Source: CAYOZN01 sp964408455
GTDB lineage: Bacteria; Planctomycetota; Phycisphaerae; UBA1845; UTPLA1
Length of the DNA stretch: 64,000 nucleotides
NCBI GenBank assembly: GCA_964408455.1
Contig: CAYOZN010000002.1
Location: 124,001 to 188,000 of the forward strand
Reading direction: 5' to 3'
This document shows positions 1 through 8,107 of the stretch, in pieces (position 1 is the stretch's first letter; each line of letters opens with the position of its first letter). Both the position numbers and the translations under genes were made by a program. The notes below the pieces were generated by a model. The model worked only from the letters and a program-made list of their open reading frames with translations. It made no database searches and was not told the origin of the DNA.

Positions 1-117
1 CGACGACGTTGGCGGTGTCGACGATGCCGGTGCGCGGCGTGTCGGCAGGCTGGGCGAATGCGGCCGGAGCTGCGAACTGGCAGATCACCAAAGCGACAAG
101 GGCGTGTCTAAGCTGCA
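1..117 (-). CDS. N-terminus of a secreted protein (cut by window edge)
   Basis: Only the first 39 codons lie in the window. The reading starts at ATG 117 and stays open to base 1. The N-terminus is a typical Sec signal peptide: a basic start (MQLRH), a hydrophobic alanine/valine/leucine core and an AFA|QP-like cleavage site near residue 22. The mature part begins with a TGIVDTANVV stretch. A V-x-D-x-A-x-V/L segment just after the signal peptide is typical of TPM-domain (YgcG-like) secreted proteins, so that family is a reasonable but unproven guess. The start codon overlaps the last 10 nt of the upstream gene, which suggests translational coupling. Confidence 0.5.
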
Positions 118-863
118 TTGGCCGCACCTGCCAATCGCTCGACATCTTCGTACAGCGTTTGAAACTCGGCCCATCCGTGTTCGCCGCGGCCGAGGACGGC
201 GCCGCGCGCCCCGGGCAGATTGGCGCCCACCAGCTGCTCGGCCTCGCGCAGCAGCCCCTCGCGCGGCAGGGCCTCGCGCCGGCCATGGAGCCACGCCAGC
301 CCGCGCAGGGTGCGGGCAAGGTGGTCGCCGACGTCCAGTTCGAGATCGGAGAGAAAATCCTCCCGGGCGCCGGCGGCGAGCAGGCCCTGGCGCAGGCGGA
401 TAAGTATTATCTTCAACTCGCGTTCGCATTGCAGGCGGACGTGCTCGGCATGGGGCGCGATGGTCTTGAAGTAATCCTCGCCGCAGAGCGTGATGCGGCG
501 CTGCTGAATCTCGATCAGCTCGAGCGGAAAGGTATCGAGCGAGTCGCGGATGTAGGCCGGCGTCATGATTGTCGGCGGGGCGATGTCTTTGGCGGCAAGC
601 GACGGACCGGACTCGGCCATGCGCCGCAGGAGCGGCAGATCGGCGCGATGCAGCACCAGGACCGTCGTCGCGGCCCGTAATCCGGCATCGCCATCGGGGC
701 CGATGGCTTCGCCATAGAGCGTCAGTCCTGCGAGATTTTCGCGTGCCTCGCGCGTCACGAGCTCGACGAGCCGCGAAAGGCCCGTTCGCAGGCGCGACGA
801 TATATCGATTCGAGATTCAGCTGCGGTCGTCTGCAACGTGTCACCTGCCTTCCTGTGCGACAT
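108..863 (-). CDS. Nucleotidyltransferase-like hypothetical protein
   Basis: A 251-residue soluble protein with no signal peptide or membrane segment. Residues about 30-130 contain a L-x-LYGEAIG segment, a VLVLHRADLPLLRR segment and an AYIRDSLDTFPLELIEI segment. This order (LYG-x-A, then a hydrophobic beta strand, then Ser-Leu-Asp-x-Phe-Pro) resembles uncharacterised nucleotidyltransferase-fold proteins of planctomycetes. I do not see the full GS-x(n)-D-x-D catalytic signature of active polymerase-beta-like enzymes, so activity is uncertain. It overlaps the start of a secreted protein gene by 10 nt, so the two are probably one operon. It is divergent from rarA across 108 bp. Confidence 0.72.
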   Translation of the reverse strand: MSHRKAGDTLQTTAAESRIDISSRLRTGLSRLVELVTREARENLAGLTLYGEAIGPDGDAGLRAATTVLVLHRADLPLLRRMAESGPSLAAKDIAPPTIMTPAYIRDSLDTFPLELIEIQQRRITLCGEDYFKTIAPHAEHVRLQCERELKIILIRLRQGLLAAGAREDFLSDLELDVGDHLARTLRGLAWLHGRREALPREGLLREAEQLVGANLPGARGAVLGRGEHGWAEFQTLYEDVERLAGAANAA

Positions 864-957
864 GCAAACTGCGAAAAGTCAGGAACCTACAACAATAGCC
901 CATCGCCGGCCACGCGGCCATTCCAAGCGGACCGATGTTTTATACCGGCCTGCGACG

Positions 958-963
958 TATGAT
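958..963 (+). promoter_or_regulatory. Probable -10 element of rarA (near-leaderless)
   Basis: TATGAT lies exactly 8 nt before the GTG start of rarA, so transcription should begin at or within a base or two of the start codon. No Shine-Dalgarno sequence precedes that GTG. The -35 region is weak. The call rests on the -10 match and its position only. Confidence 0.3.
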
Positions 964-971
964 ACGAAAGC

Positions 972-2453
972 GTGGATCTCTTCGCCGAACAACGCGCGCA
1001 GGCCCGGCGTGCCGTCCAGCCGCTGGCGGTCCGGATGCGGCCGCGCTCGCTTGACGAGTTCGCGGGCCAGCAGCATTTCCTCGGTCCGGGCAAGCTGCTG
1101 CGGCGGCTGCTGGATGCCGACCGGCTGTCCAGCGCGATTTTTTATGGTCCGCCGGGCACGGGAAAGACGACGCTGGCGCAGATCATCGCCGGGCACACGC
1201 ATGCGGCCTTCGAGCAGGGCAATGCGGCATCGATCGGCGTGAAGGACGTGCGTGAGATCATCGAGCGGGCCCGGGCGCGGCTGGAGGATGGCGGCCAGCG
1301 GACGGTGTTCTTTCTGGATGAGATCCACCGATTCAATCGCGCTCAGCAGGATGTGCTGTTGAACGACGTCGAGGACGGAATCCTTATCCTGATCGGCGCG
1401 ACGACGGAGAATCCGTTCTTCGCGGTGAACTCGGCGCTGGTTTCACGAAGCCAGATTTTTCAGTTCGAGCCGCTGAGCGAAAACGACATCCAATTGCTCA
1501 TCCGACGGGCGATGGCGGACGAGGAGCGAGGTCTGGGCCGGCATCGCGCGACCATCACCGACGATGCGCTGGCTTTTCTTGCCACGACAAGTGACGGCGA
1601 CGCCCGGCGGGCGTTGACGGCGATTGAAGTTGCCGTGCTGTCGCAATTAGCGCCTCCGACGAGCGACACCTCCGCCGTTGACAACGGAAAGTCAACGGAA
1701 ATCGAGTCGGGCACGAGGGCCAACAATGCAGAGGGTAAGGGCAAGCGTGGCAGCGCAGTGCCCGATCGCCAGATCACCAGATCACAAAATCGCCAAATCA
1801 CGATCGACCTCGCCACCGCCCAGGATTCCATTCAGCGCAAGGCGATCGTGTACGACGCGACGGGCGACCAGCACTACGACGCGGCCAGCGCCCTGATCAA
1901 GAGCATGCGGGGCAGCGATCCGGACGCGGCGGTGTACTGGCTGGCGCGAATGCTGGAGGCGGGCGAGGACCCGCGGTTTGTCGCCCGTCGGATCGCGATC
2001 TGCGCCGCGGAGGACGTGGGGAATGCCGATCCGATGGCACTTGTACTGGCGAATGCGGCCGTGCAGGTGACGCTGTTCGTCGGCCTGCCCGAGTGCCAGT
2101 TGCCGCTGGCCCAGGCGGCGATCTACATCGCCTGCGCGCCGAAGAGCAACGCCAGCGCGATGGCCATCTGGGGCGCGGCGGAAGACGTGAAGGAGGGGCG
2201 AACCATCCCGGTGCCGCGGCACCTGCGCGACAAGAGCTATCGCGGCGCGAAGCGGCTGGGGCACGGCGAGGGATACCAATATGCCCACGACGCGGCCGAC
2301 GGCATGGTGGCGCAGGATTATCTCGGCGTGGAGAAGACGTATTACACGCCAACGGATCGCGGGCACGAGCGGGAGATGGGAAAGTACCTGGACAAGTTCA
2401 AGAAGTTGCGTGCGGAATCGCTGGGTAGATCTTCGGCGGATGAACAGTTGTGA
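972..2453 (+). CDS. rarA: Replication-associated recombination protein A (RarA/MgsA)
   Basis: AAA+ ATPase of the clamp-loader clade that acts at stalled replication forks. Visible motifs are Walker A GPPGTGKTT (59-67), Walker B FFLDEIHR (113-120), sensor 1 GATTEN (142-147) and sensor 2 GDARRAL (209-215). The C-terminal MgsA tetramerisation part follows, with YDATGDQHYDAASALIKS and the RHLRDKSY region. At 493 residues it is about 50 longer than usual. The excess is a low-complexity stretch at residues about 227-278, between the AAA+ lid and the C-terminal domain, encoded partly by 8-nt repeats. GTG is chosen as the start because MDLFAEQ is the usual family N-terminus. It is convergent with the ABC-F gene. 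Confidence 0.96.
   Translation: MDLFAEQRAQARRAVQPLAVRMRPRSLDEFAGQQHFLGPGKLLRRLLDADRLSSAIFYGPPGTGKTTLAQIIAGHTHAAFEQGNAASIGVKDVREIIERARARLEDGGQRTVFFLDEIHRFNRAQQDVLLNDVEDGILILIGATTENPFFAVNSALVSRSQIFQFEPLSENDIQLLIRRAMADEERGLGRHRATITDDALAFLATTSDGDARRALTAIEVAVLSQLAPPTSDTSAVDNGKSTEIESGTRANNAEGKGKRGSAVPDRQITRSQNRQITIDLATAQDSIQRKAIVYDATGDQHYDAASALIKSMRGSDPDAAVYWLARMLEAGEDPRFVARRIAICAAEDVGNADPMALVLANAAVQVTLFVGLPECQLPLAQAAIYIACAPKSNASAMAIWGAAEDVKEGRTIPVPRHLRDKSYRGAKRLGHGEGYQYAHDAADGMVAQDYLGVEKTYYTPTDRGHEREMGKYLDKFKKLRAESLGRSSADEQL
1765..1804 (+). repeat. Five degenerate 8-nt units inside rarA
   Basis: The coding sequence runs as ATCGCCAG, ATCACCAG, ATCACAAA, ATCGCCAA, ATCACGAT, five tandem octamers of the form ATCnCnAn. 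Because the unit is not a multiple of 3, each copy is read in a different frame, giving DRQITRSQNRQITID. Just upstream, CCGTTGAC (1675-1682) and GTCAACGG (1691-1698) form a perfect inverted repeat. Both lie in the rarA insertion. Confidence 0.6.
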
Positions 2454-2469
2454 GAGCGGCGCGAAAAAG

Positions 2470-2612
2470 CCGCTGCTTGAAGCCGTGACCCGCGGTTGGC
2501 AGAAGTATACCACTGCTTGAAGCAGTGGCACACGGATGACGCAACCTTCCCACTGCTTGAAGCAGTGGCACACGGACGGCGTCATCTTCCCGATCACTGC
2601 TTGAAGCAGTGG
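2470..2612. repeat. Cluster of four palindromic (REP-like) repeats
   Basis: Two exact copies of CCACTGCTTGAAGCAGTGG lie at 2510-2528 and 2550-2568, a one-mismatch copy at 2594-2612, and a decayed copy at 2470-2488. The core is a 9-bp perfect inverted repeat around one base. The intact copies share the right flank CACAC and are spaced 40 and 44 bp apart. They fill the gap between the convergent genes rarA and the ABC-F ATPase, where stacked hairpins could act as a bidirectional terminator. There is no spacer diversity or cas gene, so this is not a CRISPR array. A degenerate relative is at 42438-42456. Confidence 0.85.
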
Positions 2613-2636
2613 CACACTGGCGGCGAATCTCGCACG

Positions 2637-4571
2637 TCACGTCTGGGATTCGATGGCTTCTTCCCAGCGACGGTTCAAGTCGGAAAGCTCCTCGCGAAGG
2701 GCATCGTATTCGACGTGCAACGCCCGCAGGGCCGACTGGTCCTTCATGAAGGCCGGATCGCCGAACTTTTCCTCGATCGCCTTCACGCGCGCCTCGCGGT
2801 CGATGATCGCCGCCTCCAGCTCCTCGATCCGCTGCGTGGCATACTTCGACCTGCTCTTTTTCTTCGCCCCCGCCGCCCGTTCTCGTGCCTCCCGGGCGGC
2901 ACGCTCCTCGTCCCGGCGACGCCCTTCCTCGAGACGCGCCGCCTCTTCCCGCTTGGCAAGAATCTCGGCGTAGGTCGACCAGTTGCCATCCACTTCCTCG
3001 TGACGGCCGCGCTCGGGCAACACCAGAAGCCGTTCCGCCACCCGATCGAGGAAGTACCGATCGTGACTGACCATGAGAATGCTGCCGGTGTAGAGCGTCA
3101 GTGCCTCCTCCAGCGCCTCGCGGGCGGGGATATCGAGGTGGTTCGTCGGCTCGTCGAGCACCAGCACCTGCGGGTTCTGCCAGACCAGCCGCGCCAGCAG
3201 CACCCGCGACTGTTCGCCGCCCGACAGGCTGCCGACGCGCTTGAAGACCTCGTCGCCGCGAAAGAGGAACAGCGCGAGGTACGATCGTGCCGCGGCCTCG
3301 CTGGTCTCGGGGCGAACCTGGCGGACGCACTCGATGACGCTGAGACTTCCGTCCAGATCGCGGTGTTCCTGGTCGTAGTATCCCACGCTCAGGTTTTCAT
3401 ACAGCCGCACCGTGCCGGCGTCCGGTGCGATCTGCCGCAGCAGCATGCGCAGGAGTGTTGTCTTCCCGACACCATTGGGCCCGATGATGCCCACCTTCTC
3501 CCCGCCGGTCATCTCGAAATCCAGATCGCGGATGATCTCCAGATCGCCGAAGGCCTTGCGCGCCCCCTCGACGCGCAGCACCATGTCGCCCGCCTTGTCG
3601 TGCGGTTTGAAGCGAAGCTTGATTTCCGACTTCTCGCCCTTCGGCTTATCGAGAATTTGGCCGCGGGCCTTCATATTGTCGAGCAGCTTGCGCCGGGCGC
3701 GGGCCTGCTTGGCGGAGTCCTTCGCATAGCGCACGCGATTGATGTAATCCTCCTGGTGCGCGATCCACTCCGACTGCTTCTGATAGTCTCGCACCGCCTG
3801 CAACTGGCGGATCCGCTTGGCTTCCGCGAAGTGGGTGTAGTTCGTGGGATACACCATCACGCCGTGTTTCTCCACCTCGATGATCTTGCTGACCACGCGA
3901 TCGAGCAGGTATCGATCGTGCGAGATGATGACCGCGCCGCCGGCGTAATTCGCGAGAAATTTCTCCAGCCAGCGCGTCGCGTCGATGTCGAGGTGATTGG
4001 TCGGCTCGTCGAGCAGAAGCATGTCGGCGTCGGTCATCAGCAGGCGGGCGAGCGACGCGCGGCATTTCTGTCCGCCCGAGAGCGTCTGCACCGGCTGATC
4101 GTACTCCGCAGGGGCGAACCCCAGCCCGCCGAGGATTTCCTTCATGCGGACTTCGAAGTCGTAGGCGCCGGCGGCCTCGAAGCGGGCGCGCAGGCGGTCA
4201 TACCTGGCCGTGAGATCGGCTTCGTCGGGCGTACCGTGTGCCTCGGCGATGGCAGCGGACAGTTCGACCAGCTCGGCCTCCATCCGCCGGCGGTCCTCGA
4301 AGACGTCGCCGACGGCGTCGATCAGACGCTTGCCCATCGGGATGTCGGGTTCCTGCGGCAGATAGCCGACGCTGGTTCCCCGCGAGCGGGTGATGGTGCC
4401 CTGATCGGGAAATTCGCGCCCGACGATCAGCTTGAACAGCGTCGTCTTGCCGGAGCCGTTGGCGCCGACGAGGCCCACTTTTTCGCCCTTGTGGAGCGAC
4501 AGGCTCACATCGCGGAGTACATCGTGCCCTGCGAAGCTCTTGTGAATGTTTTGAAGCAGGATGGCGGACAT
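2637..4571 (-). CDS. ABC-F family ATP-binding protein
   Basis: A cytoplasmic 644-residue protein with two complete ABC nucleotide-binding domains and no membrane segment, the plan of ABC-F translation factors that work at the ribosomal E site. Domain 1 has Walker A GANGSGKTT (36-44), LSGGQ and LLLDEPTNHLD. Domain 2 has GPNGVGKTT, LSGGE and LVLDEPTNHLD. Between them is the basic, arginine/lysine-rich linker. The C-terminal ~100 residues are a charged coiled coil (EEAARLEEGRRRDEE onwards), as in Uup/YdiF-like members. The start ATG gives MSAILLQNIHKSF, the normal family N-terminus. It lies 8 bp downstream of a DivIC-like gene and eno, so it may be cotranscribed with them. Confidence 0.93.
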   Translation of the reverse strand: MSAILLQNIHKSFAGHDVLRDVSLSLHKGEKVGLVGANGSGKTTLFKLIVGREFPDQGTITRSRGTSVGYLPQEPDIPMGKRLIDAVGDVFEDRRRMEAELVELSAAIAEAHGTPDEADLTARYDRLRARFEAAGAYDFEVRMKEILGGLGFAPAEYDQPVQTLSGGQKCRASLARLLMTDADMLLLDEPTNHLDIDATRWLEKFLANYAGGAVIISHDRYLLDRVVSKIIEVEKHGVMVYPTNYTHFAEAKRIRQLQAVRDYQKQSEWIAHQEDYINRVRYAKDSAKQARARRKLLDNMKARGQILDKPKGEKSEIKLRFKPHDKAGDMVLRVEGARKAFGDLEIIRDLDFEMTGGEKVGIIGPNGVGKTTLLRMLLRQIAPDAGTVRLYENLSVGYYDQEHRDLDGSLSVIECVRQVRPETSEAAARSYLALFLFRGDEVFKRVGSLSGGEQSRVLLARLVWQNPQVLVLDEPTNHLDIPAREALEEALTLYTGSILMVSHDRYFLDRVAERLLVLPERGRHEEVDGNWSTYAEILAKREEAARLEEGRRRDEERAAREARERAAGAKKKSRSKYATQRIEELEAAIIDREARVKAIEEKFGDPAFMKDQSALRALHVEYDALREELSDLNRRWEEAIESQT

Positions 4572-4578
4572 GTCTGCG

Positions 4579-5229
4579 TCAGATGGCGGGGCGGACGGTC
4601 GGCGCGTCGGCGCCGGACGTCACGTTGCCATCCGTGGGCGTGCGCCTGGGCATGAGCACCGTGCCGCGCGGCGGCACGCGTGGGGCAAAGAGGACGAAGG
4701 CCGCGACAACCATGCCTCCGCACATCAGCAGCAAAACCGGGCGCAGCGATCGATCGAGCAGGAGATCGATGAGACCGCGCTGCTGGGCCCAGAGCTCCGC
4801 CTCGCGGACCTGCTGCGGCCATGCATCGGGAATCATCAGCTCGCTTTGATAGACCGGCGCCTTTTCGGGCGGCGGCGGCGGGACGATCAGGCGCTGCGGA
4901 AGGGCGGCCAGAACTTCCTCGCGCGGGTTCTGGTAGTTCAGGTCGAGGATGGCAAGCCGCTCGTTAATCGTGACATCTTTCTGAAAGGCATCGAGTAACT
5001 GGTCGTGTCGCTCGATTTCGTTCTGAAGCTCGGCGTGTCGCCGGGCGAGCCGCTGCTCCTCCGCGAGCAGCTCGCAGTGCTCCTTGATCAGCGGCAGCAG
5101 GACGATTGGGGCGAACAGGCAAAAGGCCATGCTTACAAAGACAAAGAACAGGAATTGGTGCCCGAATGGTGACACCACCCGGGGGGGACCGTCCTGCGGC
5201 TCAAACGGAATGTTCGCCTGGTTCGCCAA
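4579..5229 (-). CDS. DivIC/FtsB-like coiled-coil membrane protein
   Basis: About 216 residues if started at TTG 5229. Visible order: a hydrophobic segment (about 26-48, from FLFFVFVSMAFCLF), a coiled coil rich in Glu/Leu/Arg (about 50-85), a short segment INERLAILDLNYQNPREEVL that resembles the post-coil part of septum-formation initiators, a proline run, and a second hydrophobic segment near the C-terminus (LLLMCGGMVVAAFVLFAP). It directly follows eno, and eno-ftsB/divIC adjacency is common in bacteria, which supports the call. The second C-terminal membrane segment is unlike FtsB. The start is uncertain: alternatives are GTG 5178, or ATG 5337 overlapping eno by 29 nt. No start has a strong ribosome site. 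Confidence 0.58.
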   Translation of the reverse strand: MANQANIPFEPQDGPPRVVSPFGHQFLFFVFVSMAFCLFAPIVLLPLIKEHCELLAEEQRLARRHAELQNEIERHDQLLDAFQKDVTINERLAILDLNYQNPREEVLAALPQRLIVPPPPPEKAPVYQSELMIPDAWPQQVREAELWAQQRGLIDLLLDRSLRPVLLLMCGGMVVAAFVLFAPRVPPRGTVLMPRRTPTDGNVTSGADAPTVRPAI

Positions 5230-5308
5230 TCTGAATCTCGCGATGCGATCAATCGAATCGGTAGCGACTGCCCGGCGGCGCCGCGCGACGGGCTGCCGCC
5301 GCAAACGC

Positions 5309-6607
5309 TTATCCCCTGCTCCACAGCGCCCCGCCATAGCGGGCCTGGTCGCCCAGGTGCTGCTCGATGCGCAGCAACTGGTTGTACTTTGCCAGCCGGT
5401 CCGTCCGCGACAGGCTGCCGGTCTTGATCTGCCCGGCGTTGGTCGCGACGGCGATATCGGCGATCGTCGTGTCCTCGGTCTCGCCGCTGCGATGGCTGAT
5501 GACGGCGGTAAATCCGCTGCGGATCGCCATGTGAACGGCATCGAGCGCCTCGGTCAGGGTGCCGATCTGGTTGACCTTGATCAGGATGCTGTTGGCGGCG
5601 CGCTCTTTGATGCCGCGCTGCAATCGCTGCGTATTCGTTGCGAACAGGTCGTCTCCGACGAGTTGCACCCTCGCGCCCAGCTTCGTCGTCAGCTTTGCCC
5701 AGCCGTCCCAGTCGTCCTCGGCCAGGCCGTCTTCGATGCTGCGGATGGGCCACTGCTGCGCCTTCTCGGCCCAGTAGTCGATCAACTCGTCCGCGGCGAC
5801 CACTCGATTGGGATTACTCTTGTAGAACTTGTACTTGTCCTTGGCGCCCGCCTCGTTGGCCATTTCGCTCGTGGCGGGATCGAGGGCGAACCAGACCTGC
5901 TCGCCCAGACGATAGCCCGCCTTTTCGACGGCCGTGGCAATCACTTCAAAGGCCTCGTCGTTCGACTTCAGACTGGGCGCATAGCCGCCCTCGTCGCCGA
6001 CGTTCGTGTTGTGCCCCTTGTCGTGCAACACCTTCTTCAGCGAGTGGAAGATCTCCGAACCCCAGCGCAGTGCCTCGCGAAAGCTCTCCGCGCCCCACGG
6101 CTGGATCATAAACTCCTGGAAGTCGACGGTGCTGGCGGCGTGTTTGCCGCCGTTCAGGATGTTCATCATCGGCACGGGCAACGTGTTCGCGTGGCATCCG
6201 CCGAGATAGCGGAACAGGGGCAGCCCGCACGACTCGGCCGCGGCCCGCGCGGTGGCCAGCGACACCGCCAGGATGGCATTCGCGCCCAGCTTGCCCTTGT
6301 TGGGCGTGCCATCGAGCTCGATCATTGCCGCATCGACGGATTCCTGGTCCGTCGCATCCAGGCCCAGGACGGCCTCGGGGATCGTCTCGTTCACGTTTTT
6401 GACGGCCTTCAGCACGCCCTTGCCGTGATAGCGGGACTTGTCGCCGTCGCGCAATTCGACCGCCTCGTGCTCGCCGGTGGAGGCCCCGCTGGGCACGATG
6501 GCCTGACCGGTGCTGCCATCTTCGAGCACGACGACCGCTTCGACGGTTGGGTTGCCGCGTGAGTCGAGGACCTCGCGGCCTTCCAGATGCACAATTTCAG
6601 TGGACAT
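5309..6607 (-). CDS. eno: Enolase (phosphopyruvate hydratase)
   Basis: Converts 2-phosphoglycerate to phosphoenolpyruvate in glycolysis. Full length at 432 residues. Visible motifs include EVLDSRGNPT near the N-terminus, SGASTGEHEA, the metal ligands in SIEDGLAEDDW and VGDDLFATN, the catalytic lysine in ILIKVNQIGTLTEA, and SHRSGETEDTTIADIAV. The loop usually written GGxHADN reads GGKHAASTVDFQEFMI, a variant with the same framework. The start MSTEIVHLEGREVLDS matches the family. It heads a likely operon with the DivIC-like and ABC-F genes downstream. The upstream 172 bp are without a gene. Confidence 0.98.
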   Translation of the reverse strand: MSTEIVHLEGREVLDSRGNPTVEAVVVLEDGSTGQAIVPSGASTGEHEAVELRDGDKSRYHGKGVLKAVKNVNETIPEAVLGLDATDQESVDAAMIELDGTPNKGKLGANAILAVSLATARAAAESCGLPLFRYLGGCHANTLPVPMMNILNGGKHAASTVDFQEFMIQPWGAESFREALRWGSEIFHSLKKVLHDKGHNTNVGDEGGYAPSLKSNDEAFEVIATAVEKAGYRLGEQVWFALDPATSEMANEAGAKDKYKFYKSNPNRVVAADELIDYWAEKAQQWPIRSIEDGLAEDDWDGWAKLTTKLGARVQLVGDDLFATNTQRLQRGIKERAANSILIKVNQIGTLTEALDAVHMAIRSGFTAVISHRSGETEDTTIADIAVATNAGQIKTGSLSRTDRLAKYNQLLRIEQHLGDQARYGGALWSRG

Positions 6608-6779
6608 ACGTTGCTTCGTTCCGTTGTTGCAAGAACTTACAGATGTATCGACCGCCGCCGGACGCCCGCTGGAAGGGCAATTGCTGCGCGGTCAATGGAC
6701 GACAGGCCGATAACCGCGCCACAGCAATGTAGCGCAATATTCTCGCCGGCACAACCCGTGATGTCACCGTTTGCCATGG

Positions 6780-7199
6780 TCAGGCGAAACACAGCAATAC
6801 GCCAAGGATCATCCACATTGCACCGATTGCCACCGGCGACCAGTCATTCGCGCCCCGCATCAAATGCGATCCGGCGTAAATGATCAGCGAAACCGGCAAG
6901 AGACAGGCCACGGCGGTGATGGTGATGCATGCGATATCGCCGCCGCCGAGTACCACGCGGGCAAGACATAGGCCGGCCCCAACTGCGGTGGCGGCGTTGC
7001 CTAGCCAACGGGCGATGCGCGTTTGCCGCAGCGCCCGGCGATCGGCGGCATTCGCCTCGGCAAGCCAGCGGGCGGCTTCGAGATCTTCATGCGTTTCGAT
7101 GTGCGCCCCGCACTCCGGGCAATGGCGGGACTCAATCGTGAAAAGGTTGTAACCGCAGGCGAGGCAGCGCGGGGCGGTGTCGGGCGAGCGATCGGTCAT
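6780..7199 (-). CDS. Small zinc-ribbon membrane protein, function unknown
   Basis: 139 residues. The N-terminus carries a zinc-ribbon-like pair, CLAC (12-15) and CPEC (27-30), followed by an acidic/arginine-rich linker and three hydrophobic segments in residues about 68-138. Such ribbon-plus-membrane proteins are frequent and mostly uncharacterised in planctomycetes. The next gene upstream in transcription ends beyond a 6-bp gap from the BtpA-family gene stop (7206), so they are likely cotranscribed. No function can be assigned. Confidence 0.72.
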   Translation of the reverse strand: MTDRSPDTAPRCLACGYNLFTIESRHCPECGAHIETHEDLEAARWLAEANAADRRALRQTRIARWLGNAATAVGAGLCLARVVLGGGDIACITITAVACLLPVSLIIYAGSHLMRGANDWSPVAIGAMWMILGVLLCFA

Positions 7200-7205
7200 G
7201 GCTGC

Positions 7206-8003
7206 TCAGTGTCGCGCCGCTCGGACGAACGCGCGCAACCGGGCCGAATCGAGGGCGGCCGTCGTGCGGCCGCCGCGCTTCAGGCTGGTGCCGACGATGA
7301 CGCCGTCGGCGATGGACAGACACTCGCGTACCGTCTCGGCGCTGACGCCCGAGCCGATCCAGACAGGGCGATCCGGAACGGCCTGCTTGACGCGGCGCAC
7401 GGCCGCCAGGTCGGTCGCCTTGCCGGTGCCCGCGCCGCTGACGATCAGTATGTCCGCACCGGCGCGATGAGCGGTTTCCTCGGCGGCAAGCGCCAAATCC
7501 GGCTGGCTGATGGGGACGGCGTGCTTCACGTGCACGTCGGCGGCAATTTTCACGGCCGGGGCCAGGGCCGCGCGCCGGGCGGCCACGTCGGCGGGCCGAC
7601 CGGTGATGAGACCCTGGTCCGTCGCATAGATCCCGGACAACACGTTGACGCGAATGAACGCAGCCCCCGCAGCGGCGGCGACGGCGAGTGCCGATACCGC
7701 GTCATTACGCAGCACGTTGACGCCGACGGGAATGCCGCAGGCCTGCACCACTTCCCTCGCGACGATGGCCATCGCCGCGACGGTTTCGGGCAACACGACA
7801 TCTGCGCGGAATGGGGCATCGCCGAAGTTTTCCACCATGACGGCGTCGAAGCCGGCCTTCGCCAGCTGCCGTGCCTCATGGACGGCACGAGAGACAATCT
7901 CGTCCATCCCAAGGCGCGATCCCGCCGAGCCGGGCACCGCCGGCAGGTGGATCATTCCGATCAGGCGGATTCGATTGAAAGCTGGCGAAATTGACCGCGG
8001 CAT
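7206..8003 (-). CDS. BtpA/SgcQ family TIM-barrel protein
   Basis: 265 residues from ATG 8003. The sequence has the family landmarks in order: LIGMIHLPAVPGS near the N-terminus, VMVENFGDAPF, GIPVGVNVLRND, FIRVNVLSG, KIAADVHVKHA, ILIVSGAGTG and the phosphate-binding-like VIVGTSLK near the C-terminus. BtpA was named for a role in photosystem I stability in cyanobacteria; SgcQ is the enterobacterial relative. No photosynthesis gene is present here, so a different metabolic role is likely. ATG 8084 upstream is possible but adds a non-conserved extension. It is preceded by the SNase-like gene on the same strand. Confidence 0.85.
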   Translation of the reverse strand: MPRSISPAFNRIRLIGMIHLPAVPGSAGSRLGMDEIVSRAVHEARQLAKAGFDAVMVENFGDAPFRADVVLPETVAAMAIVAREVVQACGIPVGVNVLRNDAVSALAVAAAAGAAFIRVNVLSGIYATDQGLITGRPADVAARRAALAPAVKIAADVHVKHAVPISQPDLALAAEETAHRAGADILIVSGAGTGKATDLAAVRRVKQAVPDRPVWIGSGVSAETVRECLSIADGVIVGTSLKRGGRTTAALDSARLRAFVRAARH

Positions 8004-8107
8004 AAGACTCCGTTGCGTGATTCCGGGCGGGCTTCCGCCGTGAAGCGACTGGCGGTGATTCTGCGATTCAGCCGTGCGGGCCATCGATGCCGGCTAACCC
8101 AACCCGC

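Noticed and set aside
2470..2612. CRISPR array
   Set aside because: The repeats are self-complementary, only 19 bp, few, with similar rather than unique spacers, and no cas genes are near.
2496..4655. 719-codon plus-strand ORF
   Set aside because: It is antisense to the ABC-F gene, whose motifs are unmistakable; the mirror frame is open because of GC-rich codon use.
5084..6562. 492-codon plus-strand ORF
   Set aside because: Antisense to enolase. No family features.
7206..8003. Photosystem-related function for the BtpA protein
   Set aside because: No photosynthesis gene is present and the family is widespread in non-photosynthetic bacteria.
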